Part shown: piece after piece, positions 1 through 7,763 of the stretch | Layout of the letters: the number at the start of each line of letters is the position of its first letter | How positions within the stretch are numbered: the first letter of the stretch is position 1 | Assembly (NCBI GenBank): GCA_002451855.1 | Contig: DKDS01000023.1 | Location: 11,177 to 28,014 of the forward strand | Direction of reading: 5' to 3' | Length of the DNA stretch: 16,838 nucleotides | Source: Ruminococcaceae bacterium UBA6842 | GTDB taxonomy: Bacteria; Bacillota; Clostridia; Oscillospirales; Acutalibacteraceae | Notes under the pieces: generated by a model | The model's database searches: none | What the model saw: the letters and a program-made list of their open reading frames with translations, nothing else | What the model was told of the DNA's origin: nothing | Position numbers and translations under genes: made by a program

Positions 1-72
1 TACCGCCGTTTCAAGGTATTTTTCCGAATTGTATACAGGCATAATAACGCTTAAAAGCGGTTTTTGGCTCAT
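1..72 (-). CDS. Family 2 glycosyltransferase, N-terminal fragment (cut by window edge)
   Basis: Only the first 24 codons are in the window; the gene runs off the left edge. They read MSQKPLLSVIMPVYNSEKYL and then ETAV. The SVIMPVYN..KYL pattern is the typical first beta strand and nucleotide-sugar-binding start of GT-A fold family 2 glycosyltransferases, and it closely resembles the start of the next gene upstream (SVIMPVYGVEDYV). The ATG lies one base after the stop of that upstream glycosyltransferase, so the two are almost certainly co-transcribed with glf. It probably adds a sugar to a cell-surface glycan; donor and acceptor cannot be read from this fragment. Confidence 0.8.
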   Translation of the reverse strand, partial: MSQKPLLSVIMPVYNSEKYLETAV

Positions 73-73
73 T

Positions 74-1132
74 TTACCTGCCCGCCTTTAATTTCGCGAA
101 GGTCTTGGTATCGCCCGATTTTACTTTGGAAATAACCTTACCCTCAAGATAGGTAAGACCCGTATTGTTCCATTTTATAGGCATAAGCATTATTTTCATA
201 TATTTAGAATTCGGCTTTGCTGTCCTTACGGCTTTTCTTGCCCTTTCGGAAGAAATCATTTTTTTGATTTCCGCCTTTTTCTCGGCAGGCGAGAGCGTGC
301 AATTCTTATTGGTGACATTTTCAATACAGCCGATTATTCTTTCAATATAACGCCTTGAAAGAAATTCCTCCGCTTCAGGAGAATTAATACCCCAGTAAGC
401 GAACATTTCTTCAAGCCAGCCGTGCTCTTCCTCACGCTTTTCGTACATATCGCTTCTGTACTTGGCAGTTTCCGACTCGGAGCGCTTGCGTATAAAGTGA
501 TAATACTTCTTTGAAGTAACTGTCACACGCTCTATATCCCTTACAATGCTTAAATTGAACGGGAAATCATCCCAAAAGGTCTGCGGAAAATAGAGCTTGT
601 TATCGAGAATATAGCTTGACAAATAAAGCTTGTTCCACGGAGTATAGAGCAGGTTTTTATCGTACAGCTTATAAGCGTTTTCCCTGAATTCTTCCTTTGT
701 GTTATAAATTGCGTCGGGGCAGTACTGCTCCTGTACGAATTTTTCGGTATCGCTGTAATAAGTGTCGATATAATAACCGGCAACCACAAGCTGCGAATTG
801 TTGCGCTCGGCAAGGTTATACATATCCTCAAGCATTGTAGGCTCGGTCCAGTCATCCGAATCCATAAAATACATATATTTGCCGACAGCCTTATCAATAG
901 CGACATTTCTTGCGCTCGGCGCGCCGCCGTTTTCTTTGTGAATGACCTTTATTCTGGGATCCTTCTCGGCATATTCGTCGCATATTTCACCGCTTCGGTC
1001 CTTAGTTCCGTCATCAACACAGAAAAATTCCCAATCCGTGAGGGTCTGATTTTGTATGCTTTCGATTGCCTTGCCTACATAATCCTCAACGCCGTATACC
1101 GGCATTATTACACTTATCTTCACTTCACTCAT
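74..1132 (-). CDS. Family 2 glycosyltransferase
   Basis: A 352-residue GT-A fold family 2 glycosyltransferase, expected to move a sugar from a nucleotide-sugar donor to a growing surface polysaccharide. Visible motifs are SVIMPVYG near residues 7-14, the donor-binding pair D40-D41 (VDDGTKDRS), NGGAPSARN at 68-76 and the metal-binding DSDDW at 91-95. The C-terminal two thirds are less conserved and have no clear membrane span, so it is likely a soluble or peripherally bound cytoplasmic enzyme. Its ATG overlaps the glf stop by one base (TAATG), indicating translational coupling. Because it follows glf directly, UDP-galactofuranose is a plausible donor, but sequence alone does not fix the donor; UDP-Glc, Gal or GlcNAc remain possible. 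Confidence 0.88.
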   Translation of the reverse strand: MSEVKISVIMPVYGVEDYVGKAIESIQNQTLTDWEFFCVDDGTKDRSGEICDEYAEKDPRIKVIHKENGGAPSARNVAIDKAVGKYMYFMDSDDWTEPTMLEDMYNLAERNNSQLVVAGYYIDTYYSDTEKFVQEQYCPDAIYNTKEEFRENAYKLYDKNLLYTPWNKLYLSSYILDNKLYFPQTFWDDFPFNLSIVRDIERVTVTSKKYYHFIRKRSESETAKYRSDMYEKREEEHGWLEEMFAYWGINSPEAEEFLSRRYIERIIGCIENVTNKNCTLSPAEKKAEIKKMISSERARKAVRTAKPNSKYMKIMLMPIKWNNTGLTYLEGKVISKVKSGDTKTFAKLKAGR

Positions 1133-2235
1133 TATTTGCCGAACTCCTTATCGGTAAGCTCAAGTGCCGAGGCAATGACCTTATCCATATCATAATACTT
1201 ATACTCGGCAAGTCTGCCGCCGAATATCATATTCTTCTTTTCTTCCGCCAAGGTCCTGTATTTTTGGAACAAAGCGGTATTTTTTTCGTCGTTGACAGGA
1301 TAATACGGCTCCATACCCTCTTTCCAGTCGGCAGGATATTCACGGGTTATAACCGTTTTATCGCTCTTTGCGCTTTCAAAGTGCTTATGCTCTATTATAC
1401 GGGTATAAGGAATTTCACGCTCCGTATAATTTACAACCGCAACGCCCTGATGATTTTCCTCATCAAGAATTTCAGTTTCAAACTTAAGACTGCGGTATTC
1501 AAGCTTGCCGAAGCAATAATCAAACAACGAATCGAGCGTACCGGTATACAATATCTTTTCAGCCATACCGTCAAATTTACTGCGGTCGGAGTTATAATCG
1601 GTGTTAAGCATAACATCACAGCCGTCGAACAGCTTGTCCGTAAGTACATTATAGCCGCCGATCGGTATTCCCTGATAGGGATCGTTGAAGTAATTGTTGT
1701 CATATATATAACGAACAGGGAGACGCTTTATTATAAAGCTCGGAAGCTCGGTACAGCTTCTTCCCCACTGCTTTTCGGTGTATCCCTTGATAAGCTTGCG
1801 GTAAATATCCTCACCGACAAGGCTGATTGCCTGCTCTTCAAGGTTTTTAGGCTCTCCCTTTATTACAGAGCGCTGCTTATCTATTATTTCCTTAGCCTCG
1901 GCAGGTGTTCTTATTCCCCACATTTTACTAAAGGTATTCATATTAAAAGGCATATTGTACATCTCGCCCTTGTAGCAGGCCACGGGGCAGTTTGTATATC
2001 TGTTAAACTCGGCAAGAGAATTTACAAAATCCCAAACTCTCCTGTTTGAGGTGTGAAAGATATGCGCTCCGTATTTGTGTACATTTATGCCCTCAACATT
2101 TTCACAGTATATATTGCCGCCCAGATGCGGTCTTTTTTCAAGCACCAGACAGGTCTTACCGTTTTTGACCGCATGGTATGCAAACACAGCGGAAAAAAGC
2201 CCTCCGCCGACCAACAGGTAATCATACTTTTTCAT
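1132..2235 (-). CDS. glf: UDP-galactopyranose mutase
   Basis: A 367-residue FAD-dependent enzyme that interconverts UDP-galactopyranose and UDP-galactofuranose in the cytoplasm, supplying Galf for surface glycans. The N-terminal Rossmann FAD site is clear (YLLVGGGLFSA, residues 6-16; LEKRPHLGGN at 32-41). Family hallmarks follow: HKYGAHIFHT at 53-62, R175 (RLPVRY) and R279 (TRIIEHKHFE), which match the two substrate-phosphate arginines near 174 and 280 of the Klebsiella enzyme, and GRLAEYKYYDMD at 340-351. Length is normal. The frame is open upstream to a GTG at 2250, but the ATG at 2235 is preferred: it aligns with the family start and has GAGGAG (2243-2248) 7 bases upstream. It is first in an operon with two glycosyltransferases and has its own strong promoter. 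Confidence 0.96.
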   Translation of the reverse strand: MKKYDYLLVGGGLFSAVFAYHAVKNGKTCLVLEKRPHLGGNIYCENVEGINVHKYGAHIFHTSNRRVWDFVNSLAEFNRYTNCPVACYKGEMYNMPFNMNTFSKMWGIRTPAEAKEIIDKQRSVIKGEPKNLEEQAISLVGEDIYRKLIKGYTEKQWGRSCTELPSFIIKRLPVRYIYDNNYFNDPYQGIPIGGYNVLTDKLFDGCDVMLNTDYNSDRSKFDGMAEKILYTGTLDSLFDYCFGKLEYRSLKFETEILDEENHQGVAVVNYTEREIPYTRIIEHKHFESAKSDKTVITREYPADWKEGMEPYYPVNDEKNTALFQKYRTLAEEKKNMIFGGRLAEYKYYDMDKVIASALELTDKEFGK

Positions 2236-2270
2236 ATGGTTTCTCCTCACAATATATAATATGATAAATT

Positions 2271-2299
2271 ATTATATCAATCAAAACAGTAATTGTCAA
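2271..2299 (-). promoter_or_regulatory. Consensus sigma-70/sigma-A promoter for glf operon
   Basis: Read on the minus strand, TTGACA (2294-2299) is followed after exactly 17 bases by TATAAT (2271-2276). Both hexamers match the consensus perfectly. Transcription should start near 2264, leaving a leader of about 29 bases before the glf ATG at 2235. The -35 box begins only 14 bases beyond the stop of the upstream membrane-protein gene, and I see no terminator between them, so read-through from the folD operon may add to expression. Confidence 0.88.
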
Positions 2300-2313
2300 T
2301 TAAAATCAGAATA

Positions 2314-3033
2314 TCAGGGCTCCTCTTCTGCATCATTATCGCCGCTTTTGACAGCGTAATCCGACCGTATATCCCTTATCAGAGTAACCGTTACAAAGGC
2401 GCAAACAACGACCAAGATTGCTATTGCTCCGACAATTACACCGCTGTAACCGTTTTTTTGAGATTTTGTATGGTTGAAATCATCCGCATCAAAGCCCTCG
2501 AATATTTTATCCGCATAATCGGCATCCTTGTCCGCCGCCGTACAGACGGACAGTATAAACAGCTTTTTATTTGCGGCTGTTATATACTGACTGACGGTAT
2601 AATCGCCGCCGCTGTCGCTTGAGGACAGACGGACCTTGGCGAATTTTTGACCGTTTTTGTCCGCTGTTTCGCACTTAACATTGCTTACGCCGATTATTTC
2701 CGGAATTACCGCGGCTATATTCTCATCCGAAAGATTTGAAAAATTTATTACGGCGCTCGAAAACTCGGTTTTCTTTACGGAAAGTCTTATCTGCTTTGTG
2801 TTATCACGGTTTACGGCAAGATATTCTATGCTGTTTTCCCTGCAATAGCCGATAAGCTCGTCCTCTGTAATGCCGAGAATTTCCGCAAGCTCCTTTTCGT
2901 TTTCACCTGACGAAAGCACCGTAAACTCTTTACCGGCGCTGATTTTAATTCCCGTCTCTGCCGCAAACACAGAGAACACCGACACCGCAATTACCGCCGT
3001 AATACAAATTAATCTCTTAAACAAACCAATCAC
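2314..3033 (-). CDS. Unrecognised secreted, C-terminally membrane-anchored protein
   Basis: A 239-residue protein I do not recognise. Residues 1-25 form a signal peptide (basic FKR, hydrophobic stretch, likely cleavage after VFAA). Residues about 198-219 form one transmembrane helix, followed by a basic stop-transfer (IRDIR) and an acidic tail ending DAEEEP. The expected topology is an extracytoplasmic domain of about 170 residues with a short cytoplasmic tail. A segment at 48-72 (ELAEILGITEDELIGYCREN) looks like a small helical motif. The start is GTG, overlapping the folD stop by 4 bases (GTGA), so it is translationally coupled and last in the M16-M16-lgt-folD operon. There is no lipobox, so it is not an obvious Lgt substrate. 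Function unknown. Confidence 0.8.
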   Translation of the reverse strand: MIGLFKRLICITAVIAVSVFSVFAAETGIKISAGKEFTVLSSGENEKELAEILGITEDELIGYCRENSIEYLAVNRDNTKQIRLSVKKTEFSSAVINFSNLSDENIAAVIPEIIGVSNVKCETADKNGQKFAKVRLSSSDSGGDYTVSQYITAANKKLFILSVCTAADKDADYADKIFEGFDADDFNHTKSQKNGYSGVIVGAIAILVVVCAFVTVTLIRDIRSDYAVKSGDNDAEEEP

Positions 3034-3884
3034 CGCTTGACATTATTCTGCCTTTTTGCGGCAGTGAGCGTGTTGCGCATAAGCATTGCTATTGTCATAG
3101 GTCCTACCCCGCCGGGAACCGGAGTTATTGCGGAAGCCTTTTTACTTACTTCCTCAAAGTCCACATCACCGCAGAGCTTCCCGTTTTCACGGTTCATTCC
3201 GACATCTATAACCACCGCGCCGTCCTTGACCATATCCGTAGTCACAAAGCCTGCCTTGCCGACAGCCGAAACCAAAATATCGGCATTTTTACATATTTCC
3301 TTAATATTTCGGGTTTTTGAGTGACACACTGTAACCGTACCGTTTGCGTGAAGAAGCAGCATAGCCATAGGCTTTCCCACTATATTTGAGCGCCCGATAA
3401 CAACACAGCTTTTCCCCTCGGCATTTATGCCCTCGTATTTAAGCATTTCCATTATACCGGCAGGCGTACAGGGCACAAAATCGTAATCCCCCGTCATTAT
3501 TCTGCCCACATTTTGCGGATGAAACGCGTCAACATCCTTTTCGGGAGAAATTGAATTTATAACAAGTTTTTCATCTATATGCGATGGCAGCGGAAGCTGA
3601 CAAAGTATTCCGTTTATGCTCTTTTCGGCGTTAAGAGTGTTAATAAGAGCTATAAGCTCCTCTGTTTTCGTGCTTTCGGGCATTATGTACTCCTCGGAAA
3701 TTATTCCGAGCGCCTCGCAAGCCTTCTTTTTATTGGCCACATATATTTTTGAGGCAGGATCGTCGCCTACTATTATTACCGCCAATCCGACGGTGATACC
3801 CTTTTCTTTAAGACACGCAACCTCGTTTTTTACCTTTTCCTTAACCTCTGCCGATATGCGTTTCCCGTCAATTATTCTGCTCAT
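3030..3884 (-). CDS. folD: Methylenetetrahydrofolate dehydrogenase / methenyltetrahydrofolate cyclohydrolase
   Basis: A 284-residue bifunctional cytoplasmic enzyme of one-carbon metabolism: it oxidises 5,10-methylene-THF to 5,10-methenyl-THF with NADP and hydrolyses that to 10-formyl-THF. The Y48-x3-K52 catalytic pair (YVANK), Q96 (ILCQLPLP), D119 in KDVDAFHP, the nucleotide-binding GRSNIVGKP (164-172) and the C-terminal signature PVPGGVGPMT (255-264) are all present. Length is normal. The frame is open to 3968, but ATG 3884 is chosen because it matches the family start (MSRIIDGK) and has GGAGG a few bases upstream. It overlaps the end of lgt by 17 bases, and its stop overlaps the next gene's GTG, so it is embedded in the operon. 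Confidence 0.97.
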   Translation of the reverse strand: MSRIIDGKRISAEVKEKVKNEVACLKEKGITVGLAVIIVGDDPASKIYVANKKKACEALGIISEEYIMPESTKTEELIALINTLNAEKSINGILCQLPLPSHIDEKLVINSISPEKDVDAFHPQNVGRIMTGDYDFVPCTPAGIMEMLKYEGINAEGKSCVVIGRSNIVGKPMAMLLLHANGTVTVCHSKTRNIKEICKNADILVSAVGKAGFVTTDMVKDGAVVIDVGMNRENGKLCGDVDFEEVSKKASAITPVPGGVGPMTIAMLMRNTLTAAKRQNNVKR

Positions 3885-4773
3885 TCTGTTCCTCCGTACC
3901 GTCTTTCTGTTCTTCGGCGTTTTCACCGAACACCCCGTCATATGCCGCATCGGCAGAGCTTTCCGCAAAGCGGCGGCGCATTACCGCAAGCGCCGCAACG
4001 CCCGCAATGCAAACCGCAAATGAAAGAAGGCATGAAACCTTAAGTTTTCCTATCATAAGGCTGTCGGTTCTTAAAAGCTCGATAAACCCTCTGCCGAAGC
4101 CGTACCAAACGCAGTACATAAGTGAAATTTCACCGCTGAAGCGGCGTTTTTTACTGAAATGATTAAGAATAAAGAATCCCGCGATACACCATATGGATTC
4201 ATATAAAAAGCACGGATGGACAAGTCCCTCGCCCATCTCGGAAATTGTTTTTTCGCTCTGCATACCCCACCAACTGCTGCCGGTAAAAGCGCCGTACGCC
4301 TCTTGGTTTACAAAATTTCCCCAACGGCCTATGCCCTGTCCTATTAAAAACCCCGCGGCGGCAACATCAAACATATCAAGTATTTTGATTTTGCGTATCT
4401 TGCACATTACCGCTCCCGAAACAAACGCGCCTATAACTCCGCCGTAAATGGCAAGTCCCGCAAATCCCGATGATGTTCCGAAGCCGAAAAAGTCGCCTAT
4501 ACCGTTTAGCTTTTCGCCGTCGAATATTACATAATAAGCTCGTGCGGACAGTATCGCTATCGGCGTTGCGACAAGTATTACATCAAGCATACGGTCGGGG
4601 TTGAGATTATACCGCCCCGCATTTTTAAGTCCGTATATCAACGCCAGCAAAAAGCCGGTCGCGATTATTATGCCGTACCAATAGATGTCCCAGTGTCCCT
4701 TGCCTATCGGTATTGTAAAGGCTATCGGCGAAAGCTTTAAATGTATTCCGAAAATAGTAACATTATAGCTCAT
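3868..4773 (-). CDS. lgt: Prolipoprotein diacylglyceryl transferase
   Basis: A 301-residue integral membrane enzyme that moves a diacylglyceryl group from phosphatidylglycerol to the lipobox cysteine of prolipoproteins, the first step of lipoprotein maturation. The signature GRWGNFVNQEA (149-159) carries R150 and N153, which correspond to the essential E. coli R143 and N146. Also visible are LSARAYYV near 75-82, VHPCFLYES at 185-193 and GRGFIELLRTD at 227-237. The E. coli essential HGG site is YGG here (Y110), which I believe is common in Gram-positive Lgt. About seven hydrophobic spans are visible. The C-terminal tail is acidic and Glu/Asn-rich, an extension beyond the usual end, and overlaps folD. 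ATG 4773 has GGAG upstream and lies 2 bases after the YmfH-like stop. Confidence 0.96.
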   Translation of the reverse strand: MSYNVTIFGIHLKLSPIAFTIPIGKGHWDIYWYGIIIATGFLLALIYGLKNAGRYNLNPDRMLDVILVATPIAILSARAYYVIFDGEKLNGIGDFFGFGTSSGFAGLAIYGGVIGAFVSGAVMCKIRKIKILDMFDVAAAGFLIGQGIGRWGNFVNQEAYGAFTGSSWWGMQSEKTISEMGEGLVHPCFLYESIWCIAGFFILNHFSKKRRFSGEISLMYCVWYGFGRGFIELLRTDSLMIGKLKVSCLLSFAVCIAGVAALAVMRRRFAESSADAAYDGVFGENAEEQKDGTEEQNEQNN

Positions 4774-4775
4774 AA

Positions 4776-6044
4776 TCAGTCTCCGTTCGGTTTTACGACC
4801 GAAAGCACGGTCTTATTGCCGTCAAGCAGCATAAGCCGCTTAAACACATCCTCGGCGGTAACGGTTTTTAAATATTTGATTTCATCAAACAGATTGCTGT
4901 TTGACATTGCGCAGCTTACCAGCTGCATTGCTATCGCCTCGGTACTGTTGAATACACGTATTGCGTCCCCGTACATAGCGCAGCGCACTGCGGAAAACAG
5001 CTTTTTATCTATTCCGTCGGCCTTCAGGCGTTCCACCTCTGCCTTTATTTCATCTGCGACACGCTCGGGGTCTGACGATTCACCCTCAAATATCGTACAG
5101 GAATATCCTCTTCCCGTAAAATACTCGGTGGAGAATTCATCGTTTATAAGCCCCTCGTTCACAAGCCTTTTATAAAGCGGAGAAGCTTCGCCCGCTATGA
5201 TTTCGAGAAGAATTGAGGTACATATTTTTTCCTTCACGGTTCTTTCGGGAGCATTTACCGTTTCCTTATATCCGAAGCAGAAAATCGGCTGCGCAACGGA
5301 AAGCTTTTGCTCAACAAACGGCTTTGATATTTCGTCCGGCTCCTCGGGGTCCTCTCTTGTTATCGAAAGCGGTTCGGTTTCCTTTACGCTTGCGTTTATC
5401 TGTGCCAAAACCTTTTCGGTATTTACATTTCCCGCTATGCAGATAAACATATTTGACGGATTATAGAATGTATTGTAGCACTTATAAAGCAGCTTATCGT
5501 CTATTTCCGCGATTGACTCAACCGTACCGGCTATATCAATTCTGACAGGATGGTTTTTATACATCGCAAGCAGCATATTAAACATAACGCGCCATCCGGG
5601 GCTGTCGTCATACATTTTAATTTCCTGACCGATTATGCCCTGCTCCTTCTGCACGGTTTGCGCCGTAAAATAGGGCGACTGCACAAAATCAAGCAGTATT
5701 TGCAGATTATCGTAAAATCTGTCCGAGCAGGAGAAGAGATAACAGGTCTTGTCAAACGAGGTAAAGGCGTTTGCGTAGGCACCTGTTTCGGCGTATTTTG
5801 TAAAGGCGTCTCCGTCCTCACTCTCAAAAAGCTTATGCTCAAGAAAATGAGCTATGCCCTCCGGCACACGGGTCTCCTCGCCGTTTACCGAAAAGCAATT
5901 ATCTATCGAGCCGTACTTAGTTCCGAATATTGCGTACGCGGAGCTGTACTGCGATTTTTCGAGAATATATATTTTAAGTCCCGAGGGGTGAACCGCCTTG
6001 ACATAGCTTTCCCCGATAGCGCTTTCAAAATATTGTTTCTGCAT
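4776..6044 (-). CDS. M16 zinc metallopeptidase, YmfH-like (active-type subunit)
   Basis: A 422-residue M16 (insulinase/pitrilysin) family protein. It carries the inverted zinc motif HFLEH (H66, E69, H70) and the downstream EQGIIGQE with E134 and E141, the likely third zinc ligand, so it should be catalytically competent. Length and sequence fit the YmfH half of the YmfF/YmfH pair, which in Bacillus is annotated as associated with 5-aminopentanol modification of elongation factor P; its exact substrate here is unknown. No signal peptide is visible, so it is cytoplasmic. The ATG overlaps the YmfF-like stop by one base (TAATG), which implies equimolar, coupled synthesis of a heterodimer. Confidence 0.9.
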   Translation of the reverse strand: MQKQYFESAIGESYVKAVHPSGLKIYILEKSQYSSAYAIFGTKYGSIDNCFSVNGEETRVPEGIAHFLEHKLFESEDGDAFTKYAETGAYANAFTSFDKTCYLFSCSDRFYDNLQILLDFVQSPYFTAQTVQKEQGIIGQEIKMYDDSPGWRVMFNMLLAMYKNHPVRIDIAGTVESIAEIDDKLLYKCYNTFYNPSNMFICIAGNVNTEKVLAQINASVKETEPLSITREDPEEPDEISKPFVEQKLSVAQPIFCFGYKETVNAPERTVKEKICTSILLEIIAGEASPLYKRLVNEGLINDEFSTEYFTGRGYSCTIFEGESSDPERVADEIKAEVERLKADGIDKKLFSAVRCAMYGDAIRVFNSTEAIAMQLVSCAMSNSNLFDEIKYLKTVTAEDVFKRLMLLDGNKTVLSVVKPNGD

Positions 6045-7321
6045 TATTCTGCCTCCTGCGGTAAAAGCTTATAAACCGTGTGGAGCTTTACTCCGTTCGC
6101 GGTATTAATAATATCCGCCCGTGTAATTTCGGAAATCCTTTCGGCAATATCCTCGGGAGAATAAAGCTCCTTATTGTACGCCTTAACGGAATACCATACA
6201 TCAAGCGAGTTTTGACTGTCGTTATAGGTCGAAAGGGAATCCCTTATGCTTTTAAGCGACGATTGAAATTCGAAATCCGAAAACTCACCGTTTTTTACGG
6301 CAAGGAGCTGTTCGATAACCGCTTGCTCCGTTTTATCGGCATTTTCCTTTTCAACGCCGGACTCAACCAATAATAAACCCTTTGTTCTCAGCGCCGAAGC
6401 GGAGCAATAATAGCAAAGGCTCATTTTCTCACGCACATTTGAGAAAAGCCGTGAATACGGTCCTCCGCCGAAAATATCCGTCATTACCATAAGCGAAAGC
6501 GACTCGGAATCGTCTCCGAATACAGAAGAGGAAAATCCCATTACAAGCTTGCCCTGCTGTACCGGCATTTTTTCCGTCACGGTAACCGGCTCGGGTCTTG
6601 CTTCGGTCGGTTTATTTTCAGTGCAATCGGTTATATTGTGCCTTTTACAGTCGGTAAAATTGCCTGCTATATCGTCAAAGAGCTTAACAGGCAGTGCCGC
6701 GCCGATAATTATTATCCTGATATATGCCGTTTCAAGCATATTGCGCCATGCGGTAAGCAGGCTTTCCCCCGTGATTTTTTCCACATCTTCGACGGTTCCG
6801 CATTTGGGAATCCCGTAAGCCTCGCCCTTGTACATTTCTTCAATAAGACGGTTTTTGGCATAAATACGTTTTTCGCTCATTTCACCGTTTATATGCTCGA
6901 TTGCCTTGCGCTTTTCTCTTGCAAGATCCTCTGCGGCAAACGCTCCGTTCTCAGCCTTAGGCGAAAAAATAAGGCTTAAAAGCATATCTATCGCCTGCTT
7001 CAGGAGCGATTCGCTTTCAAAGGTAAATCTATCGTTTATAACCGATATGCGCATTTTCAGAATTTGATAGTCTCCCGTCTTTTCCGCCGTTGCGTCAAGC
7101 CGTGCGCCGTAAAGCTTATCAAGCTTGTAATTAAGACGGGAAAAATCGGGGTATTTCTCTCCGCAGGTGGTAAGCATAAACGGCAATAAAGCATATTCCG
7201 CCACAGTTTCTTTTTTAAGAGGAAGATAAAAGTTAAACGAGACCGATGTGGTGTTAAATCTTTCGTTCTTGACGAAAATACCGTCTACCCCGTCAGCCAA
7301 TCTATATAATTTTGCAGACAT
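6044..7321 (-). CDS. M16 peptidase-like protein, YmfF-like (non-catalytic subunit)
   Basis: A 425-residue M16-fold protein lacking the HxxEH zinc motif: the equivalent helix reads ALLPFMLTTCGEKY (around residues 44-57) with no histidines. The second-domain motif typical of the family is kept (GGGPYSRLFSNVREK then LCYY), the region that contacts substrate in M16B dimers. It is therefore likely the inactive partner of the downstream HFLEH-containing protein, as in YmfF/YmfH pairs. It is first in the operon. ATG 7321 has GGAGG about 7 bases upstream and a good promoter at 7381-7409. No signal peptide is seen. Confidence 0.88.
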   Translation of the reverse strand: MSAKLYRLADGVDGIFVKNERFNTTSVSFNFYLPLKKETVAEYALLPFMLTTCGEKYPDFSRLNYKLDKLYGARLDATAEKTGDYQILKMRISVINDRFTFESESLLKQAIDMLLSLIFSPKAENGAFAAEDLAREKRKAIEHINGEMSEKRIYAKNRLIEEMYKGEAYGIPKCGTVEDVEKITGESLLTAWRNMLETAYIRIIIIGAALPVKLFDDIAGNFTDCKRHNITDCTENKPTEARPEPVTVTEKMPVQQGKLVMGFSSSVFGDDSESLSLMVMTDIFGGGPYSRLFSNVREKMSLCYYCSASALRTKGLLLVESGVEKENADKTEQAVIEQLLAVKNGEFSDFEFQSSLKSIRDSLSTYNDSQNSLDVWYSVKAYNKELYSPEDIAERISEITRADIINTANGVKLHTVYKLLPQEAE

Positions 7322-7380
7322 TTAATACCTCCGAAATACATTTTTGCGGTAAAAATCCGCACCGCCGCTGATATAATTTT

Positions 7381-7409
7381 ATTATAACATATTTCTCATA
7401 AATTTACAA
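7381..7409 (-). promoter_or_regulatory. Sigma-A-type promoter for the M16-lgt-folD operon
   Basis: On the minus strand, TTGTAA (7404-7409) is followed after 17 bases by a perfect TATAAT (7381-7386). Transcription would start near 7374, giving a leader of roughly 50 bases before ATG 7321. The region is AT-rich and lies between two divergent genes, as expected for a promoter. Confidence 0.8.
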
Positions 7410-7470
7410 TTTTTATTTGCAGCAGAATAGTATACAAGCCGATATACATATTTTTTAATATACATATAAA

Positions 7471-7499
7471 TAAACCTGCCGTCGCTTACGGCAGGTTTA
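7471..7499. promoter_or_regulatory. Perfect 12-bp hairpin in the leader of the deacetylase fragment
   Basis: TAAACCTGCCGT (7471-7482) pairs perfectly with 7488-7499 around a 5-base loop. On the plus strand the hairpin ends directly against the AAAGGAG ribosome site (7499-7505), so it could affect translation or mRNA stability. On the minus strand it is followed by a T-rich tract (TTTATTTATAT) and has the shape of an intrinsic terminator, which would shield the M16 operon promoter from transcription coming from the right. The sequence does not decide between these roles. Confidence 0.6.
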
Positions 7500-7515
7500 A
7501 AGGAGAGAAACCGTT

Positions 7516-7716
7516 ATGAAATTTCTTATAATAACAAAAAAGCAGCTTATGCTGGCGCTGTGCGCGGTCGCGACACTTGCGGCAATAGTCATAGGCTCAG
7601 TATCGGTACGGGCAAACACAGACAGGCGTCTGCCTATTTACTGCGTTGAAACAGAGAAAAAGCAAATCGCTATTTCATTTGACGCGGCGTGGGCGAAAGG
7701 TCAGTTAAGATACTGA
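7516..7716 (+). pseudogene. Truncated polysaccharide deacetylase, PdaB-like, 5' part only
   Basis: A 66-codon ORF with a good ribosome site (AAAGGAG, 10 bases before ATG). It encodes a basic N-terminus, one hydrophobic signal-anchor helix (about residues 13-32) and then RLPIYCVETEKKQIAISFDAAW. This last stretch is the start of the NodB/CDA1 polysaccharide deacetylase domain, with the first catalytic motif (FDAAW, the motif-1 aspartate region) in the pattern of clostridial PdaB-type sporulation deacetylases. After W59 the reading becomes unrelated (AKGQLRY, stop); about 180 further residues of the domain are missing, including the metal-binding histidines. The product cannot be active. The break coincides with a direct-repeat copy (7696-7711) shared with the recombinase upstream region, so insertion is the likely cause. 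It is the only real plus-strand gene I see. Confidence 0.8.
7696..7711 (+). repeat. Direct repeat copy 1, at the deacetylase break (candidate att core)
   Basis: AAAGGTCAGTTAAGAT starts exactly where similarity to the deacetylase ends (codon after TGG GCG). It matches 9457-9472 at 15 of 16 bases in the same orientation. Its position makes it a candidate recombination core for the adjacent serine recombinase. Confidence 0.65.
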
Positions 7717-7763
7717 TTTTCACGGACTTTTTTCCTTATATAAATAATAACATTTTTTTCGAA

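Noticed and set aside
1066..2049. A 327-codon plus-strand ORF opposite glf.
   Set aside because: It is antisense to a fully conserved enzyme, has no recognisable domain and no good ribosome site; it reflects the codon use of glf.
3885..3968. A 28-residue N-terminal extension of FolD.
   Set aside because: It lies wholly inside lgt, has no family similarity, and the ATG at 3884 has a GGAGG site.
5550..6074. A 174-codon plus-strand ORF opposite the YmfH-like gene.
   Set aside because: Shadow of a conserved M16 gene; no domain or promoter of its own.
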